A stretch of 14,437 nt of DNA, from assembly GCA_013115135.1 (NCBI GenBank), contig JABANP010000855.1:1-14437 (forward strand), given 5' to 3'. Positions 1-8,879 of this stretch are shown one piece after another. A model generated the notes under the pieces. That model ran no database searches. It had not been told where the DNA came from and saw only the letters and a program-made list of their open reading frames with translations. The translations under genes were made by a program, and so were the position numbers. This DNA is from Perkinsus olseni. Taxonomy: Eukaryota; Perkinsozoa; Perkinsida; Perkinsidae. How positions within the stretch are numbered: the first letter of the stretch is position 1; each line of letters starts with the position of its first letter.

Positions 1-169
1 GGATTTACTCGAACCTTGAGTGGATCTCCGATGTCTTCACGCTCATACTCTACGTATTGAGCCCTCCTCCCATGCGTGAGGCGCCACAGCGCGTGACCAG
101 AGGGGTAGAATTCAGAAAAATGTCCGTCGAAACTACAATAAAGAAAAGGTCATTAAAAGCACAGATATG

Positions 170-403
170 ACCCATGATGGGACTCCCCTCCCCCCTGATG
201 CCTTACAAATCAATTTGGAATGTGTCCCTGGCAGGACTATTCGGACGTGTTATGTAGCTGGTGTGTAGGTTGAAGTCTGATTCAAAGTAGACGCTCAACA
301 CTTTCCTGTCAGTGCTGAGGTCCTTATTGGTGAAAAGGCAAGAGCCATCTTACGCTTGTTCCAACATAGGGAAATCCTGAAACATGAGCCTTTAGAACGA
401 TGA
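170..403 (+). pseudogene. Degenerate retroelement protease-like fragment
   Basis: One plus-strand frame stays readable across this stretch but is broken by stop codons at 266-268 and 278-280 and ends at 401-403. It reads like the C-terminal half of an LTR-retroelement aspartic protease: a strand ending in YVAGV, then FKVDAQHFPVSAEVLIG at about 281-331. This resembles the 'V..F.V...PV.AE-LIG' pattern before the last helix of retropepsins. The active-site triad is not visible, so this is at best a remnant. No ATG, LTR or target-site duplication was recognised. The resemblance is a by-eye motif call and could be chance. Confidence 0.3.
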
Positions 404-435
404 TAAACGTATCGAAAGATGTTTCAGTTGTATAA

Positions 436-696
436 GTCGGCGAAGACCATTCACGAGTTGCCCGCCGTCCCATTCGGGCGAGGCGAAACCCGGGAGCATA
501 TATTATCGCCAATTCTCACAGGGAACTTTCCTTTGAGGATTGGGGAATAATTAAATTTAGTTTCTCGATTACCCCAGCATCAGCTCCGGTGAGATCAGGG
601 CCAGCGGAAGAACCGCCGGCAGATGCCATAGCCTCGTCACTGAGACGATACGCGCAGGGGTGTCATTGGGAGCGTCGAGTTGATGAGCCCTACTAG
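436..696 (+). other. Open frame without start codon, unassigned
   Basis: This plus-strand frame is open for 86 codons (stop TAG at 694-696) after an upstream stop at 433-435. It has no ATG near its start. Its composition is protein-like, with a segment reading ELSFEDWGIIKFSFSI near the middle and a Pro/Glu-rich stretch after it. It lies 3' of the protease-like fragment but in another frame. It could be a continuation of a decayed retroelement polyprotein, an exon of an unrecognised gene, or chance. I do not recognise a domain. Confidence 0.2.
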
Positions 697-698
697 GA

Positions 699-724
699 CG
701 GTGGATCCTCATAATAATCCACCG
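699..724. repeat. Perfect 8-bp stem hairpin
   Basis: CGGTGGAT at 699-706 is the exact inverse complement of ATCCACCG at 717-724, with a 10-base AT-rich loop. It starts two bases after the stop codon of the open frame at 436-696. It may be a transcript-end structure or chance; there is no T-tract. Confidence 0.4.
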
Positions 725-1029
725 CTACAGGGCGAGTCGGAGGTCCGCTCATCGTCTGCATCGAAAGCGCATCCTGGTAGCTGAAGAGAGGTCGTAGAGG
801 CCAAACACGAGACCACAAGTGTGGCTACCGAGGAGGAGGCTGCTCAGTGCAGAAAATCTCATACCCGCCTGTGGCGTCGGTCAGTGTGGTGATGAGAGAG
901 AATAAGAGAACAAGGACCGTCAAGGGATGAGACATTCGAGTAGACTTCAACTAGCAAGGAAACATAGCAGGGAGCGACACCGAGTATTCCTGCCGGGACT
1001 CGAACCTGGGGATTGATAGAGGCCCAGAG

Positions 1030-1046
1030 ACTCTCTGGCAGAGAGT
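1030..1046. repeat. Perfect palindrome, 8-base arms, one-base centre
   Basis: ACTCTCTG-G-CAGAGAGT is a perfect inverted repeat around the single base at 1038. A second, smaller one of the same design (AGTATA-G-TATACT) lies at 1078-1090. Both sit in the gene-poor left part of the window. Confidence 0.6.
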
Positions 1047-1470
1047 TATTCGTAAGGCCTGGATGGCCAAGGGACATAGTATAGTATACTCTGCTGATAC
1101 TTATGTCCAGGCTCAGCATTGCTTCTTGATGACCACGCCGCCTTGGGGCGCACCGGAGCGAGGCCTGTGTGACGGTCGTGGGCACAGCCCCTCCGGATGT
1201 GTAAGTGGATCCTGCCAGGTGAAAAGGAAGCCTCTCTGGTTGGATAGAACCCTGAGGAAAGCTTTTCGACAATCTGCCTGATTGCACTGCATGTCAATGC
1301 TACAGAGTGTCTCCAACTGTGCACATCGGCAAGAGTCTAACTAAGCCGGAAGCGTCGTTGGACTATAAACTCGCACACACGCCGCTCTGGACCACAGTCG
1401 CCCGATTACTTCACCTCGACAACTCTGCCGGGAAATTGAAAATGGAATTTCGTGACCGCCGGAATCGCAC

Positions 1471-1543
1471 GCCGTTCAACGGCGGCGGGTAACGGCGGCC
1501 GTTACCATTGATATTGAGGCAAGCGACATTGTAACGGCGTTAC
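1471..1543. repeat. Cluster of three odd palindromes sharing AACGGC/GCCGTT
   Basis: Three perfect one-base-centre palindromes lie within 73 bp: GCCGTT-C-AACGGC (1471-1483), GGTAACGGC-G-GCCGTTACC (1488-1506) and GTAACG-G-CGTTAC (1531-1543). The last two share the GTAACG core, and GTTACCAT occurs after both (1501-1508, 1539-1546). The first two are only 4 bp apart. The arrangement looks like a set of protein-binding sites or a compact fold. YAACGG matches the known Myb recognition core, but no Myb gene is in this window. Nothing codes across them. Confidence 0.6.
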
Positions 1544-1911
1544 CATGTGCAGTAGCGTCGGACCTCCCAGAGGTATATGGTAAGTGAAATCCTGAGAACC
1601 TCAGGCAGGATACAATCGAAAGCCACTCGCCTTAGGACAAGTGCTGAGGGCCTGTCAATCACTATTCACCGAGTAGTCAGGGAGCCGCTCCCTTGCAGCA
1701 GCTGCGTTACAACTGAAGGCCCTCGTGATATTGATAACGCTGGCCCTACCTTCTTACGTCAAGGAGCTACACCGAAACTGAGCTGAATCGTTACAGTACG
1801 GAGAGTCTAAGGATACTGGGTGCGATGGATGGGTTCGATCTTCTATTTTCAGTGGGAGCTTGAAGCTGGCACTTCGTGGCACTTAGTTGTGTATCAAGTC
1901 TCAGATTTCAG

Positions 1912-1930
1912 TTGTGAAATCATTTCACAA
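1912..1930. repeat. Perfect 9-1-9 palindrome just downstream of gene E
   Basis: TTGTGAAAT-C-ATTTCACAA is a perfect inverted repeat. On the transcribed minus strand it begins seven bases after the stop codon of gene E (1938-1940), so it would lie at the very start of the 3' UTR. A role in 3'-end formation or as a protein site is inference. Confidence 0.6.
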
Positions 1931-1937
1931 GCAGTAT

Positions 1938-4900
1938 TCAGGGATTGATATGTGTTTCCCAGTAGATCCCCGCTTGCCGACGCTTCAACACAGTCGCCCA
2001 CTCCTCGTTCCAATGTGAATGGAAGGCCGCGGCTAGGGGTTTGTCCGGCTCACTCCACAAACGCAAAACACGTCGTTCGGCATGCGGGGGTTCTTCCGTC
2101 GAACAACTAACATCGTAAGGACAACATGACACCCATGGACTGCCGTGGGCCTCCTTCGACGAGAAATCTCCCCTGTACTGGAGAAGCCCCTTGCTATCGC
2201 TCCGGCCTATGTCGTCAAACGAGCACATTCCGGCCGTCCTGGCTGACGCTGCGGATAACCTTCAGGGCAAGGACAGTAGCGTCGGTAGCTTCTAACGCGT
2301 GGAGACACTCAGCCGAGTCGTCCTCACCAACCGAGACTATTCGATCGCCTATCATGAGCTGAAATGAATATCCGTCCTATATCGAATGCACGGGCCACCA
2401 GACGGACCTCACTGCTGCCGCTATTGGAGATTCCCGTCACAACGCCGGTAGAGCCCTCGAAAGATACGCCCCATGGTTCTTCTGCTGCTTTCCTTGTTAA
2501 CACTACTGGGACCAGGACCAGCCTTGGGGATCCTGCAGGGACAGTGATTTCCGACAGTCTCAGGCTCAACGCTTGTCCTACCCCACAAGAGCGATGGGGC
2601 CTTCCCCGGTCCGCTCCGAATGACGACTAAGTCCACACCCTCGGCCGCAGAATTCATGAGAGCTCGCAGCACTCCTTTGAAGTTCCAATCGAATGCATCT
2701 CCTGAGGAGCAGCTGCCTGGGAATCAAATTCCTCCATTTCTCACCATGATCGACCTTGGCTGCTATGACTTCGTCCCCCTCCCTGATCTCGTCACTTCCC
2801 CAGGCCGGTGAGCCTTCGACCACGGCAACGACGACCGCAGCAGCGTTGCCAGAGTTGGAGAGCGACAGACCCCAGGGCATGTCTCTCCTTTCACGAGCTA
2901 GAGTAATGTGGACCTGCGGGGCCTCCTCGTCGGATGGGCGCCCTCGAACAGAGCGATGACTTACCTGCCGGTCTGAGGCAGCATGGTAGAGCCGTAGGAG
3001 CAGCTCCCCAACTGCAGCTCTCGGTATGATCTCGGGCCTAAAAGTCCACCAGCAGTATTGGAGTCCATTGACATGCCAGGCTCACCCATTGGTATCCTGT
3101 CCCTTGTGAGATGCTCGAGTGCAGCCTGCTGTAAGGAGCTCCCCTGCCACCATTCGCGGGTCGTGTGCCACCGTCGTCGGCTTCTCAGCTCCCTCGCCAT
3201 CAGTGGCCTTCAGGCGACTGTCCAGCTCCTCCCCTCGCGATGTTGTTTCCTCAACTTCTCCAACCTCGTCCGACTGCTCCGGCATCGCAGCCTTCTCCAC
3301 ATCTCGCGAATCCTCGTTGGGACTTTCATCAACACTCTCCAATTCGATGAGGTTCTCATGCAGCCCCACGACTCGAGAGCTCGGAAGCATCTTAGGAATC
3401 GGCGGCAGCAAAGGCGGCGGCCTAGACAGTGCTCTCGGTCGCCGTTCGGTCACTTCTGCTGCGACTCCGTCAACACAGCGGACCTGAACGCATCGACATC
3501 AGATTCCACTACTCAACCAATGGCTTCTCTCACAAGCTGCACAGTTATTGTACTCGGTCCGGCAGCCCGCAGCTCGGCCGCTATCTCCTTCATGGCACTG
3601 CCTGACACAACAAACGTAGCGGCGACCAGGAGGAGGAAGGCGGCACCCACCGCTGCCATTCACTGAGACCAGGCAGTCACCAACACACAGACGTGGTACT
3701 GCCGACAATGACGGGCCCGACAACTTCTTCACCTGAGATCTTCGTGGAGGGGCTCATAACCGAAGAGACCAAACTCTCGCTACCCCTACCAGGCGGTCAG
3801 GGGATAGGGTGATACCCCAGAAGTCCTGTTTGGGTTCCCTCGAGATGGCCGCAGTGTAGATTTGGACCTGCACTTCCAACTGCTGCTCCGACAGGGGTGG
3901 GCCGACGTCACACTTGCGCGTTCCTCCTCACAAGAACCAAGCGGGCGGCTGTTGCAGTAGAGAGGTTGAAGAGCAGAGAGGCGCCCGCCTGGCCATTCGC
4001 CGACTGGACCTTCGCCAAACGACACCGTGATGGAGGCGACGGCAGGGCACGAGACACTCACAACGTCATCTTCGCGCATGCCACTCCTCGACACTCGTTC
4101 ATCGTCGATAGCGGTGACCTTCAGACTAGTCGGATCGACTTGGAACCCCCAAGGGTGCATCAGGCTCCGGCGGAAAACGCTGACCTCGAACCTCCACGGC
4201 ATGGACTCAACCGGTACCTGAATGGGGGGGTCCCCAGCTGGACTAAAAGAAGCAGGAAAGTACGTTCTCTAGTAGCCGAGGAGAGATGGATCTGCCGCTT
4301 GGCTCAGCCGCTGCATCATCATCACCGCCACCGTCTGCAAGACTTGAAGCTAAGCGAGTTGGTGAAGTTGTGGTATTACTTTTCGGCCGAACCAAGACGT
4401 AGGTTATCTCACCAGTCCTGCGTGAAGTGGAAATAACGTGGCACCTAGTACCATAAATTACGCAACTCCTCGGGAGGAATCGACAGCAGCAGCTCACCCA
4501 GGCTCGACCCTTCGCTGCTGACTAGCCGTCCTATTGTATGCGCAAACAGCTCCACCATGCTTGACAAGGGTGACGACACCATCAACGAGCGTCATGCCAG
4601 CTTCAACCTCGGATACGGTAAGGGTGAAGGGCGTAAGCCTGAGTCAGCGAAGCGTCGACAACCCGTGTGGCCTGCGCCTCAGTCACCCGGCATTCTTAAC
4701 GAAAGTCAACTGGATGTCCATCTCTCCGGTCAAGGCTGCGGTGATCGCCTCGGGCTCGGTGTTCCCATTACACGCAAGGAGTCTCGAGAAAGGCTCTGAG
4801 GGAAGAGTGAAGCCCGACGCTGTAGTTGGGCTCCTTACCAACTCCCGAGGCCGCCGCAATCGACCCGCTGATGACACCTTTCACCACTCGGCACTCGTAG

Positions 4901-7079
4901 GTCGAGTAGAGGACTTCATCCCATGTGAATCCCCACTTAACAGCAGTGCCTGCGAAGCAGAGACCGACTCCCGCTTAACGAGACCTCTTCGGTAACTCAT
5001 CGGGTGACCCGGATGCATCGCTCTGGCCTTCGCCGAGAGTTGCGTCTTACTTTCTCTGTGTAGGAAAAGGGTGTCGATCTGAGGCTCGTACGCCAGGCCA
5101 GTGCAACCGCAAGGCCCTTCACCACCGAAACTAAATGGTCTCTCGAGCCTGGACAAGACAGAGTTGTCTTGGTCGGATGCGTTGATGGACTAATCGATTC
5201 CTTCCTCGCCCAGAACGCCTTCCCTACTGGCCCAGTCGCCTTCGGCACTTCTTCGTCCTCTGGCCCTCGTTCGTTGAGGAGCTGCTGCACCCACGAGTAA
5301 TGCCAAGCTGAAGCGAGAAGGTTGTGGTGGTCTTCTCAGTAGTAGTGCGACTCCCACTACCTTCAGTGGCCTCCGTGTCCGCAACATCAGCATAATGTCC
5401 GCTTGCATGGTGCAATCCATAGGCATATCTAAGCGCACAGCGAAGAAATGGCAAGCAGGTTGAAGCTCACCAGATATAGAATCTAAGATATCCCCCGGTC
5501 GCATCCCCATCCTCCTTGACGCTGTTCCAAACTCCACTCGTTGGACTCGAACCCGGTCATCGCAGTGGCTCCAGTCGAACGTCGCTCCAATACCTGCAGC
5601 CTCGCATAACCTCCTCCCGAATGGCTTCGCTTCCCATCACCAGTGGAAGATCTATCAGGAGGCTCATTCAGTCTCATCCACAGCTGCTGCCCTTCGCCAG
5701 CGCCGCCGCCCCACGATCTGGCTCCTGGCGTCACTACCGACTTGGCAGGGAGCCAGCGGCCCACCAACAGCGGAGGGGGAGCTACTCGGGTCTGTAACAC
5801 AAGAGGGTTCGTCAGGGAGATCCTAGAAATACCAAGTTGAGACGATGAGTAATACGAAAGACGATGCGTTTGGGTTCAACCCTCGGCACTTCCATGAGCC
5901 ACTGCTTTCATCGTAGTAGAGCCCCCAGGCGTTTAACGATCCTTTCTACGAGCACTACTAGAGGTTGCAATAGCAGCTGTGGAAAGGCGCTAGCGTCTCT
6001 CGCCCAGGAGAGATCATATGATAGCTACACGCCATCGCCATGTAGCGGTGCCACGCTAACACAGTTACACTGGAGCCCCGTACTGACAGTCAGCATCGGC
6101 CGCTCTGTCGCTCTTGCTCTCTTGAACAGCTGAAAACGATAGCGGAATGAAGAAGGTTTCGACGCCGTTAGAGCCACGATCGTCCCCACCATATTTCTTC
6201 TTCTTCCGCTCTTTCTCTCGACGTCGCTCCTCGCTTGCCTTCTCAAAAGCCTCGATAGCCTGAGTTCAAACGGATGCGACCGAACACGAGCGCCAACTCA
6301 TACCGCGTCACTAACACGCGGAGTGAAATTGTATCTTGCCAGCTGCAACCTCGGATACGCCACCCCCTAGCTGTCATATTCCATTTACTCTTGCCACATC
6401 ACAACGAGCGTTTGAGCGAGATATTGCCACAAGAACCATGTCCCCGCAGCACCACACGCTCGATGAGGCTGAGGGTATCAGGTGCGATGCAAACAAAATT
6501 CTGAGCCGCTCCTGTACTTGGACGCCGAGAATCCTATCTCGCAGCTCGGTCGCGATACGAATAGCACAGAGAGATCGCGCCGGCCTCTGAGCTGACCTGG
6601 AACTCCTCCCTTTCTCTCTCCCTCATCTTCATGTAGTGTGCGTGTAGAAGCCTTTTCAAATGGCTGACTTGAGGGTCTCCAGCTCGGTTGCCAGGCTGAC
6701 ACGACGCACGATGCCGCCAAAATTCAAACTGCCCCAAGACCAAAACCAATTACAAATACGGAGCGAGCACGCCAACCTCGGCTCACGGCGGTAGTTTCTA
6801 TCGAGAATGTTTACTCAGGACCATGGGGGTCGCCCGACTGGACTCACCTTCGACAAGCATTGCACAATAGTCCTGATGGGGCTTGTCACCCCTGGCACTA
6901 TCGAGTCAACCTGAGAAGACGCTGAGCACCCAGAGAGGAGGAAGTTCTAGCCTCACCGTGAAGGCTTCCTCAGGGTCCTCCGCGGGCGCCGGTCGTGGTG
7001 ACACCTTATCGCATCGCAGTACTTCCTCGAAAAGCAGCTGAACGTCGATACCTGCCAAGCCAACCATAATAATCATCAT
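1938..7079 (-). CDS. Gene E: multi-PDZ scaffold-like protein
   Basis: Scaffold-like protein of about 1,240 residues. ATG 7077-7079 is the first Met after an in-frame stop. Exons: 7079-6957, 6910-6848, 6728-6597, 6544-6389, 6342-6304, 6259-6071, 6024-5959, 5901-5833, 5791-5641, 5593-5471, 5428-5361, an unresolved part from 5284 to about 4975, then 4949-4839, 4795-4687, 4638-4498, 4444-4264, 4217-4062, 4009-3914, 3867-3790, 3732-3651, 3601-3534, 3483-3086, 3037-2965, 2913-2745, 2701-2582, 2532-2408, 2358-2227 and 2189-1938. PDZ domains: 5690-5361 (GMRPGDIL), 4949-4687 (KWGFTW), 4638-4400 (divergent), 4205-3920 (HPWGFQV), 3867-3475 (FWGITL, VGDCLVSVNG), 2913-2640 (PWGLSLS, IREGDEVI) and 2510-2240 (PWGVSF, LMIGDRIVSV). 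The N-terminal third is charged and helical (a Lys/Arg/Glu run near 6200). PDZ domains bind C-terminal peptides, so a membrane or cortical scaffold is likely. An alternative stop is at 2215 if the last intron is not used. Confidence 0.8.
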
Positions 7080-7180
7080 TAGACGTACGGATCACTATCG
7101 GGACAGAACTGTGTGATCACTGACTCATGGGTAAGTGCACAGAGAGAAATACATGCACTCTGCTTGTATCCTCTGTCTGT

Positions 7181-7268
7181 CCCAATCATGTCCGAGACCA
7201 TTGGGACTTCCAATGACCCGATTGACTAGTGCAACTCCCTATTTGGGGGTTCTAGTAGCCAATCGGGT
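7181..7268. repeat. Nested stem-loop structure between genes D and E
   Basis: ACCCGATTGACTA (7216-7228) pairs with TAGCCAATCGGGT (7256-7268), 12 of 13 bases. Inside, AACTCCC (7233-7239) can pair with GGGGGTT (7245-7251) with one G-T wobble. Next to it CATTGG-GACTT-CCAATG (7199-7215) forms another hairpin, and CCCAAT (7181-7186) can compete for ATTGGG (7200-7205). The whole lies between the end of gene D and the start of gene E, two bases beyond the possible distal stop of gene D at 7271. It is a plausible transcript-end or processing structure, or a small mobile-element remnant. No function is shown. Confidence 0.55.
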
Positions 7269-7270
7269 GC

Positions 7271-7386
7271 TCAGTCCTGTCGTGTCTCACGCAGTGGCAG
7301 CCATAGGTCGGTGCTGGTTCTTATCCACCCATCATCAACGTCAGCGGCCTCCACGATCTGCCCTCCACGGACGCCTTCTGAGCACT
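7271..7386 (-). other. Possible last exon of gene D
   Basis: After a good acceptor (pyrimidine-rich, CTTCAG at 7387-7392 in minus orientation) a protein-like frame of 37 residues runs to TGA at 7271-7273. It contains the segment GGQIVEAADVDDGW. It can be joined to exon 10 of gene D by an intron of ordinary size for this locus (49 bp), but only if exon 10 is read in a different frame from the one I prefer. It may therefore be an alternative 3' end or a chance frame. Confidence 0.3.
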
Positions 7387-7396
7387 CTGAAGGACC

Positions 7397-8830
7397 TCAG
7401 CGGATCACCAAATCCTCGACTGACTGCCGCCCTACTGTCATCGATATTCGGTGATCTTCTGAGGGCAACTCCATCACGATCAAGGCATACGAATTTCCTA
7501 TTCTCCTCAGAAGCACTCTTCGCTTCACCCACTGCCACACCTCCAGGCGAGAAGCCGTGGCTACCAGCACTGAACCACGGTGGGTCCGTGGGCCAAGCGC
7601 TTCGTCTGAGGAAGTCAACACTGGCAACCATCAGCTGTTACAAGGCTCCCACTTCTTCTTCTTTCGACCCTTCAGTGCTTCTGTCCTTCTGATAAATAGG
7701 TCGAGGTAAACTGGAGCACTCTCGTCCGAGAAGGTGGTCCACCAACCAGCTGGGTCCCCTTCACTTCCCACAGGAACCATGAAGACCTGAAGGCCGCCCT
7801 CGCGAGCTGGCCCTCATCACGACACGCACACCCTACCGCAACACAAGCTCGGTAGTATCTTCTGCATGGCAAGCCAAGAACGGTGGCATCAGTTCCGCTG
7901 TAGGCAGCCGCGGCGTGGCCGGACACACGACCAGTTCGAGCGTCGATGCACCTCCAGGATCCACCTAGACCAGAAGCTGTGACCGCAGCGACTCAGCGTG
8001 ATGACCTTCCTGCTTCACACACAAGGCGTAGGCCCGAGGCTTCAAAGTCGGGAAGGGCGGCGATGACGATAAGGACTCGCTCCAGCTCGCGCAGGTATCT
8101 TGGAGGGCGACTGGGCACTTCCACTCCTTCCCGCTGGCCCATTGAATACAGAGAGTGCCTCGTATGGGCTGTACCTGTAGATGGGCTGTGCATGGCATAC
8201 CACACCATTCCCAACTCACAAGAGGGGGTCGGGGTCTCGGTAGTGGTGGACTCGAAGGAGGAGGTCCCCGTTCGACCCGCATATCATCATTGAACGCAAC
8301 TGCTGGTGCCATGGCCCGCAATGCTGCAGAAATCAAGTAACACAACCCCTGACCATAGAAGTTTGGCAAAATGTGGTATCACCGCTACCTCCTACTGTCC
8401 TACCCGAGCCCGTAGAAGGCTCCCCATTTTCCCACCGACTCTAGTGCATCATAACTTCACAATACCCCCCAGCTAATTGACCACAAAAGACTCCCTCCAT
8501 CTCCCATACAAGCTTGGACCATCTCATGATTCATGCGGAAGATACTCCCACCTCGGCGCTCTCCCCAAGCATCGACTAGCTCCCCGAGGCACTCCGAAGC
8601 CTTGCTGGTGTGATAGCAGCCGCTACGACCTCACACGAAGTTCCTGACCATGTGCCGAGGCAGCACCGCCTTCTCCCGTGCCCGAACACTCCTCGCTATC
8701 GCAGCCTTCTTCCTTCGCCACAGAGAGTCGCCACGTATCCGCTCGATCAGATGAGCTCGAGCCTGAATGGAACTAATAGACCGACAACTTAACCAACGGC
8801 GCCGCGATCGGCCGCCACGACTTCAACCAT
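7397..8830 (-). CDS. Gene D: unknown protein, about 337 aa, 10 exons
   Basis: Function unknown; no family recognised. ATG 8828-8830 opens the chain: 8830-8794, 8762-8635, 8600-8492, 8438-8404, 8348-8220, 8133-8006, 7964-7932, 7897-7837, 7786-7642, 7605-7397. All junctions are GT-AG with matching phases, and introns are 31-55 bp except one of 86 bp (8219-8134). The N-terminus is Ser/Glu/Gly-rich. A hydrophobic helix-like stretch (GLCYLISAALRAM) starts exon 5, followed by a Pro-rich linker, then an amphipathic segment (YLRELERVLIVIAALPDF) near 8060. A compact, probably folded part (VPVGSEGDPAGWWTTF) and a Lys-run follow near 7660-7786. Exons 6-9 are less certain: another phase-consistent path uses acceptors at 8174 and 8185. 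Its 5' end abuts the 74-bp satellite. Confidence 0.55.
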
Positions 8831-8879
8831 GCTACGGGGTTTGTTCTCCCTCCCTCCAGCTAATTACAACTGTACAGAT

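Larger units (their letters stand above)
725..1937. other. Gene-poor stretch left of gene E
   Basis: No gene is supportable here. The longest open frame is 142 codons on the minus strand (859-1287). It overlaps other open frames on both strands, shows no recognised domain, and does not chain to neighbours by splice sites as genes A-E do. The readable peptides at 1063-1281 and 1577-1786 on the plus strand are equally anonymous. What stands out is the density of inverted repeats (1030-1046, 1078-1090, 1471-1483, 1488-1506, 1531-1543, 1912-1930). The stretch may be decayed mobile DNA or regulatory DNA. Confidence 0.5.

Noticed and set aside
996..1006. Exact match to the tRNA B-box on the minus strand (GGTTCGAGTCC).
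   Set aside because: No matching acceptor stem, D-arm or A-box lies upstream, and the T-stem has a mismatch. The same 11-mer occurs at 5543-5553 inside a PDZ exon, so chance is a sufficient explanation.
1113..1316. GAPQGG peptide on the minus strand that recalls the reverse-transcriptase 'PQG' motif.
   Set aside because: The downstream residues do not follow the RT pattern, no catalytic Asp pair is found nearby, and the frame stops nine codons later.
3602..3660. Frame beginning MAAVGAAFLLLVAA that looks like a signal peptide.
   Set aside because: It is mostly the translation of a 49-bp intron (3602-3650). Removing that intron joins two halves of a PDZ domain in phase.
6343..6410. Introns of 21-23 bp that would keep some frames open (for example near 6367-6388 and 4243-4263).
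   Set aside because: In the cases where I tested alternatives, a 45-55 bp GT-AG choice with matching phase was available and gave a better protein, so introns this small are not needed.
7230..7692. Plus-strand 185-codon open frame at 7135-7692.
   Set aside because: It overlaps the exons of gene D and the D-E stem-loop, has no domain, and reads as the antisense shadow of the spliced minus-strand frames.
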